DNA from: an uncultured Eubacteriales bacterium
GTDB taxonomy: Bacteria > Bacillota > Clostridia > Lachnospirales > Lachnospiraceae
Length of the DNA stretch: 64,000 nt
Assembly: GCA_900314565.1 (NCBI GenBank)
Contig: OMVU01000002.1
Coordinates: 76,305-140,304 of the forward strand
Direction: 5' to 3'
Shown: positions 60,197 through 64,000 of the stretch, in pieces
Layout: each line of letters opens with the position of its first letter
How positions within the stretch are numbered: the first letter of the stretch is position 1
Notes under the pieces: model-generated
What the model was told of the DNA's origin: nothing
What the model saw: only the letters and a program-made list of their open reading frames with translations
Database searches by the model: none
Made by a program: the position numbers and the translations under genes

Positions 60197-61060
60197 TTAT
60201 AAAAGCAGCAGTCCCAGATAATAGATGACCGGCGCTGTAAAAATCATGCTGTCAAATCTGTCAAGTATTCCGCCATGCCCCGGGATCAGGAAACCGTAAT
60301 CCTTGATTCCCTTGTCGCGCTTCACCGCCGATGCGGCAAGGTCTCCGACCATGGAAATCAGCGCTCCGGCCGCGCAGATAATGGTATAGGGGATCTGCGG
60401 CTGCTTAAGGACCGTTGCGTAGAGAAGCCCGAGAAGGCCTGCTCCGATGAAACCGCCGATCGCCCCCTCAACGGACTTTTTGGGACTCAGGACCGGCGCC
60501 ATCTTATGTCTGCCAATCAGACGTCCGACGCAGTAAGCGCAGGTATCCGCGCCCCACGAGCTGAGGAAGATCAGCCATACGAGGATTTTTCCGGTCGGGA
60601 GCATCCGGGTCGTATACACAAATCCCAGATTGACAGCGAGATAAACAAATCCGAAGAACGCTGCGATGACATCCTCCGCGCTGTAAGCGGGAAATGTAAA
60701 GACATACACAACGAGGATCATAAGGAACACAGCGACGATCTCCATGAGCCAGATATTCTCCGGACAGAACCAGAGCGCGAGGTCGTAACCGATCGCTCCG
60801 CAGAAGCCGACCGCTGCAAGGATCGTGATCGACGCTTCAGGAGCTTCCTTTATGAACTTGTCCTTCGCCTCATACTCCTTGCCCTCCACCTTTTTCTGGG
60901 CGCGGTTCGGCTTCACTATGCGCATGGCTCCATAGAACTCATGCATGCCGACAAGGGTAATGAAGAGAATCGTCGCAAGGAGGACCGGGCCTCCGAGAAG
61001 GATCGTCGCAAGGGCGACCGCGACCAGTATGATCCCGCTGACAAGTCTTGTCACAAACAT
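60197..61060 (-). CDS. cdsA: Phosphatidate cytidylyltransferase
   Basis: A 287-residue integral membrane enzyme making CDP-diacylglycerol from phosphatidate and CTP. It has about eight helices and the C-terminal signature SMVGDLAASAVKRDKGIKDYG...PGHGGILDRFDS with the metal-binding Asp residues. SWGADTCAYCVGRLIG is the other conserved block. The start at 61060 has AGGAGG six bases upstream; the longer frame to 61111 is rejected. The usual neighbour uppS (undecaprenyl diphosphate synthase) is absent between frr and cdsA. Confidence 0.95.
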   Translation of the reverse strand: MFVTRLVSGIILVAVALATILLGGPVLLATILFITLVGMHEFYGAMRIVKPNRAQKKVEGKEYEAKDKFIKEAPEASITILAAVGFCGAIGYDLALWFCPENIWLMEIVAVFLMILVVYVFTFPAYSAEDVIAAFFGFVYLAVNLGFVYTTRMLPTGKILVWLIFLSSWGADTCAYCVGRLIGRHKMAPVLSPKKSVEGAIGGFIGAGLLGLLYATVLKQPQIPYTIICAAGALISMVGDLAASAVKRDKGIKDYGFLIPGHGGILDRFDSMIFTAPVIYYLGLLLL

Positions 61061-61196
61061 AATAAACCTCCTAAGATACGCTAATAATACTCTTATAGCA
61101 TAAAAGAGCACGAGTCGAATTTTTTCGACAGCAAATCATCTCAATCATACCACACCATCAGTTTTTTTCAAGCAGGACACATAAGCCCGGCACATA

Positions 61197-61294
61197 AGAA
61201 GGCCGCCGCATCGAACGTTCCCGCCGCCAAATAACGGAATCCTTTGTCAGGTCATCCATTTAGCGGCCGTGAACCTCAACGCAGCGGCCTTCTT
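61197..61294. terminator. Long hairpin in the dxr-cdsA spacer
   Basis: Outer arms AAGAAGGCCGCCGC and GCAGCGGCCTTCTT, with inner GGCGG.../CCGCC and ATTTGGCGGC-type pairing. A run TCTTCTTTTC follows on plus. On the minus strand it may be a partial terminator or processing site between dxr and cdsA. Confidence 0.55.
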
Positions 61295-61317
61295 CTTTTC
61301 ATTTTTTCGGGCGAACT

Positions 61318-62472
61318 TCAGCGCCCGTACTTCTCTGCACAGTAGCGGTCGATCTCCTCCTGCACCGCGAGGATCTCCTCCACGGAAGGATCGGAAATGA
61401 CCTTATGCCGGTCCATCACATCCTCAATGATGTCGTAGATCTGCATAAAGGAAATGCCGCCGCGCCTGAAAATGGCATTTGCCCACTCATTGGACGCATT
61501 AAATGCCGTCGGCATGGATCCGCCCGTCCTGATCGACCGGATCGCCAGCGGCAGCCCTCTGAACGTCTCATTGTCCGGCACATCCAGATCGATCCCCTTC
61601 AGCATCCTGAAATCCAGCGGAACCGCCGGAGAAGGAAGATGCGTGGGATACGTAAGCGCATACTGAATGGCGATACGCATATCCGAGGGTCCCAGCTGGG
61701 CGAGAATTGAGCCGTCCTCATATTCTACCGCCGAGTGGATCAGGCTCTGCGGCTGGATCACGACCTCGATCTGATCGACGTCCACATCAAAGAGCCACTT
61801 CGCCTCGATGACCTCGAGTCCTTTATTGACCATCGTCGCAGAATCGATCGTGATCTTCGGCCCCATCGCCCAGGTCGGATGCGCGAGCGCCTCCCTGGCA
61901 GTGACATGCATGAGCTCTTCCCTGTGCTTTCCGCGGAAAGGTCCTCCGGAAGCGGTCAGCAGAATTCTCCTGATCTTTGAGTCAGCCCTGCCCTGCAGCG
62001 CCTGAAAAATAGCGGAATGCTCAGAATCCACCGGCAGGATCTGTACTCCCGCTTTCTTCGCCATCGGAATGATCAGATGACCCGCTGTGACACAGGTCTC
62101 CTTGTTCGCGAGAGCGATATCTTTACCCGCAGAGATCGCAGCGATCGTGGGCCGGATCCCGATCATCCCGACGATGGCCGTGACAACAATGTCGACCTCC
62201 GGAAGAGAACACATCTCAATGAGTCCGTCCATGCCTGAAAGGACACGCACGTCGGTATCTTTGAGCCTCACGCGAAGATCTTCACAGGCCTTCTCATCAT
62301 AGACCGCAACGACCTTTACGCCGAACTCTCTCGCCTGCTGCTCGGCAAGCCCGATGCTCGACCCGCAGGCGATCGCCGTGACTGCGAGAAGCTCAGGGTG
62401 CTTTCTGGCAACATCCAAAGTCTGTGTACCGATTGATCCCGTCGATCCCAGAACAGCAATATTCTTTCTCAA
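61318..62472 (-). CDS. dxr: 1-deoxy-D-xylulose 5-phosphate reductoisomerase
   Basis: A 384-residue MEP-pathway enzyme converting DXP to 2-C-methyl-D-erythritol 4-phosphate with NADPH. The nucleotide loop is GSTGSIG (9-15), the metal/substrate site is LANKETCVTAG and VDSEHSAIFQALQG, followed by TASGGPFRG, HPTWAMGPKITIDSATMVNKGLE. The start is TTG at 62472, overlapping the frr stop (TTGA), so it is translated by coupling. It supplies isoprenoid precursors for undecaprenyl phosphate. Confidence 0.96.
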   Translation of the reverse strand: MRKNIAVLGSTGSIGTQTLDVARKHPELLAVTAIACGSSIGLAEQQAREFGVKVVAVYDEKACEDLRVRLKDTDVRVLSGMDGLIEMCSLPEVDIVVTAIVGMIGIRPTIAAISAGKDIALANKETCVTAGHLIIPMAKKAGVQILPVDSEHSAIFQALQGRADSKIRRILLTASGGPFRGKHREELMHVTAREALAHPTWAMGPKITIDSATMVNKGLEVIEAKWLFDVDVDQIEVVIQPQSLIHSAVEYEDGSILAQLGPSDMRIAIQYALTYPTHLPSPAVPLDFRMLKGIDLDVPDNETFRGLPLAIRSIRTGGSMPTAFNASNEWANAIFRRGGISFMQIYDIIEDVMDRHKVISDPSVEEILAVQEEIDRYCAEKYGR

Positions 62473-63023
62473 ATCGTCATAAGCTCCTTTGTCTTCTGCT
62501 CGATCACCTTGTCGATCTTCTTGACATATTTATCCGTAATCTTCTGAAGCTCCTCCTCTGCATCGGCGATCTCATCCTCGGAGACCTCCTCTTTCTTCTT
62601 CAGCTTCTTGAACGCGTCGTTTCCGTCACGGCGAATGTTCCTGCAGGCGACCTTTGAATTCTCGCCCATCTTCTTAACGTCCTTGACCAGGGCTTTACGT
62701 CTCTCCTCAGTGAGTTCCGGGAAGATCAGACGGATCACACGGCCGTCGTCAGACGGATTGATGCCGATATCAGACTTCTGGATCGCCTTTACGATCGGCT
62801 TGACCAGCTTTGTGTCCCACGGCTGGATCTGGATCATTCTCGGCTCCGGTACAGCGACCGTTGCGACACCCTGGATCGGTGTCGGAGATCCGTAATAGTC
62901 GACCGTCACTTTGTCAAGTACGTGCGGGTTTGCGCGTCCGGCGCGGACAGACTGAAGCTCAGTCTCCAGATTTTTCAGCGTTTTACCCATCTTTTCTTCA
63001 TAGATTGCAGTTCTTTCGCTCAT
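62469..63023 (-). CDS. frr: Ribosome recycling factor
   Basis: A 184-residue RRF with the helical bundle and insert domain in the usual order: LETELQSVRAGRANPHVLDKV at the start, GVATVAVPEPRMIQIQPWD, IGINPSDDGRVIRL and PELTEERRKALVKDVKK, ending in a long helix. It splits post-termination ribosomes with EF-G. GGAG lies six to seven bases before the ATG. It lies 31 bases after pyrH. Confidence 0.97.
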   Translation of the reverse strand: MSERTAIYEEKMGKTLKNLETELQSVRAGRANPHVLDKVTVDYYGSPTPIQGVATVAVPEPRMIQIQPWDTKLVKPIVKAIQKSDIGINPSDDGRVIRLIFPELTEERRKALVKDVKKMGENSKVACRNIRRDGNDAFKKLKKKEEVSEDEIADAEEELQKITDKYVKKIDKVIEQKTKELMTI

Positions 63024-63054
63024 GATAACTCTCCTCTTTTATAGACATATTTTT

Positions 63055-63750
63055 TTATACAGTGACGACCGTACCGTCGATCTTACCGTTTGCAGCGTTG
63101 ATAATACTGTTCTCACCGTTCAGTCCGAAGACCAGCATCGGCATCTTATTTTCCTTTGCGATGACCGCTGCGGCACCGTCAACGACACCGAGTCCCTTCT
63201 CCACGACCTCCGCAATGGATATCTCACTGAACTTCACGGCATCGGGATTATCCTTCGGGTCGCTGTCATAAACGCCGTCGACAGATTTTGCGAGAAGGAT
63301 CATCTCCGCCTCGATCTCGACCGCTCTGAGGACAGTCGCCGTATCCGTTGAGAAATAGGGATGTCCGGTCCCTCCCGCAAAGAAGACCGCCTTGCCTGCG
63401 CGAAGACTCTCCTCAGCAAGATCATGCGAATAGAGCTTTGTGAACGCCCCGATCATGAAGGGGGTCAGGATCTCTGTCTCGATTCCGCAGGATCTGAAAA
63501 TCTCAGACACGTAAATGCAGTTCATGACCGTCGCGAGCATCCCGATCTGGTCCGCTTTGGAACGGTTGATCGCCTTCGATGACCGGCCTCTCCAGAAGTT
63601 GCCGCCGCCGATCACGATTCCTACTTCAACGCCGCCTTCCATGACCTCTTTGACCTGGGCTGCGACCGCTTTGACCGTCGGCTCGTCAAATCCCATCTTT
63701 TTATCTCCGGCGAGCGCCTCGCCGCTCAGTTTCAAAAGAACGCGTTTCAT
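63055..63750 (-). CDS. pyrH: UMP kinase
   Basis: A 231-residue hexameric amino-acid-kinase-fold UMP kinase. It has RVLLKLSGEAL at the start, VIGGGNFWRG, RSKADQIGMLATVMN, FAGGTGHPYFSTDTA and AKSVDGVYDSDPK. The start at 63750 (MKRVLLK) has AGGAGG six bases upstream; the in-frame extension to 63792 is rejected. It is the first gene of pyrH-frr-dxr-cdsA-rseP; in most bacteria tsf would precede it, but here tsf and rpsB are 26 kb away. Confidence 0.96.
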   Translation of the reverse strand: MKRVLLKLSGEALAGDKKMGFDEPTVKAVAAQVKEVMEGGVEVGIVIGGGNFWRGRSSKAINRSKADQIGMLATVMNCIYVSEIFRSCGIETEILTPFMIGAFTKLYSHDLAEESLRAGKAVFFAGGTGHPYFSTDTATVLRAVEIEAEMILLAKSVDGVYDSDPKDNPDAVKFSEISIAEVVEKGLGVVDGAAAVIAKENKMPMLVFGLNGENSIINAANGKIDGTVVTV

Positions 63751-63856
63751 GTAAACCTCCTGTCCGCACTCCCGGATGAGTGCTCCGGACATAAAATTCC
63801 GTCCTGCAAATCATTCATTTTCATGTGCTGTTCAACAGTTACAGATACTGCTAATT

Positions 63857-63865
63857 AGTATAACA
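63857..63865 (-). promoter_or_regulatory. Predicted extended -10 promoter of pyrH operon
   Basis: The minus strand reads TGTTATACT, an extended -10, about 105 bases before the pyrH start. The -35 is weak. The gap 63751-63942 holds no gene. Confidence 0.45.
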
Positions 63866-63942
63866 CGATATTCATCAAAATGGAAAAAAAGGGAGAAGCA
63901 TTTTGGGCACTTCACTAAGGGATTTTAATTCCTGAAAAGAAT

Positions 63943-63978
63943 AACGGCATAATCAGGCATTGTTCTGGTTATGCCGTT
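63943..63978. terminator. Hairpin at the right edge
   Basis: AACGGCATAA with TTATGCCGTT and an extra inner CAG/CTG pairing; T-rich on both sides. It probably terminates a gene beyond the right edge. Confidence 0.6.
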
Positions 63979-64000
63979 TTCTCTTTGGTATCGGGGATCT

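Overview
This window reads as chromosomal DNA of a Gram-positive anaerobe in Clostridia, most likely Lachnospiraceae. The reasons are strong Shine-Dalgarno sites (GGAGG), the classical Firmicutes rimP-nusA-rnpM-ylxQ-infB-rbfA-nrnA-truB-ribF-rpsO-pnp order, a desulfoferrodoxin-type superoxide reductase, sortase-assembled pili, choline-binding-type repeats, and DUF5662, DUF5688 and DUF1292 proteins. Base composition is moderately GC-rich, and UUG or GUG starts are common (ftsW, the DUF1292 gene, rimP, the sortase, a minor pilin, a deacetylase-like protein, the SH3 protein, dxr). No phage, insertion sequence, CRISPR array or rRNA operon was found. Species cannot be fixed from sequence alone.

Layout. 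1-3.2 kb (minus): a tight operon of a GH13 protein with destroyed active-site motifs, DUF5662, an Hpt domain protein and the start of ftsW. 3.5-4.4 kb: DUF1292 (plus) and dUTPase (minus), convergent. 4.7-16.6 kb (minus): a translation and RNA-metabolism superoperon from rimP to pnp, with a consensus-like promoter before rimP and a very long IF-2 carrying an Arg/Gly-rich repeat region. 16.7-21 kb: a type IIA topoisomerase pair. 21.4-30.2 kb: a sortase-pilus operon (large adhesin, backbone pilin, class C sortase, minor pilin), followed upstream by tRNA-Glu. 31-34.5 kb: membrane-anchored deacetylase-like protein, DUF4956 and VTC-domain polyphosphate polymerase. 34.8-36.3 kb (plus): aroD and aroK. 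36.5-38.4 kb (minus): rpsB-tsf with promoter and leader hairpin. 38.5-45 kb: HAD-CPBP fusion, amidase, argS, M14 carboxypeptidase. 45.2-49 kb: 23S pseudouridine synthase-ligA-metA. 49.5-52.4 kb: choline-binding deacetylase-like protein and an SH3 protein. 52.8-57.5 kb: tRNA-Arg, tRNA-Ala, DUF5688, efp, aroE, a second shikimate kinase-like protein, superoxide reductase and tRNA-Leu. 57.5-63.8 kb: GNAT, HD-domain protein, and pyrH-frr-dxr-cdsA-rseP.

How the genes work together. Three functional blocks dominate: ribosome and RNA biology (rimP to pnp, rpsB-tsf, efp, frr, argS, tRNAs), the cell envelope (ftsW, pilus operon, amidase, M14 peptidase, deacetylase-like proteins, cdsA, rseP, dxr), and the shikimate pathway split over two loci (aroD-aroK and aroE-aroK-like). 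The most unusual content is two apparent pseudoenzymes (GH13 and CE4), pilus sorting signals lacking LPXTG, a purine-rich tandem-repeat spacer in the pilus mRNA, a HAD-CPBP fusion, a ~290-base near-palindromic intergenic element, a tRNA-Leu with an AAG anticodon, and several families of structured repeats that occupy many of the longer intergenic gaps.
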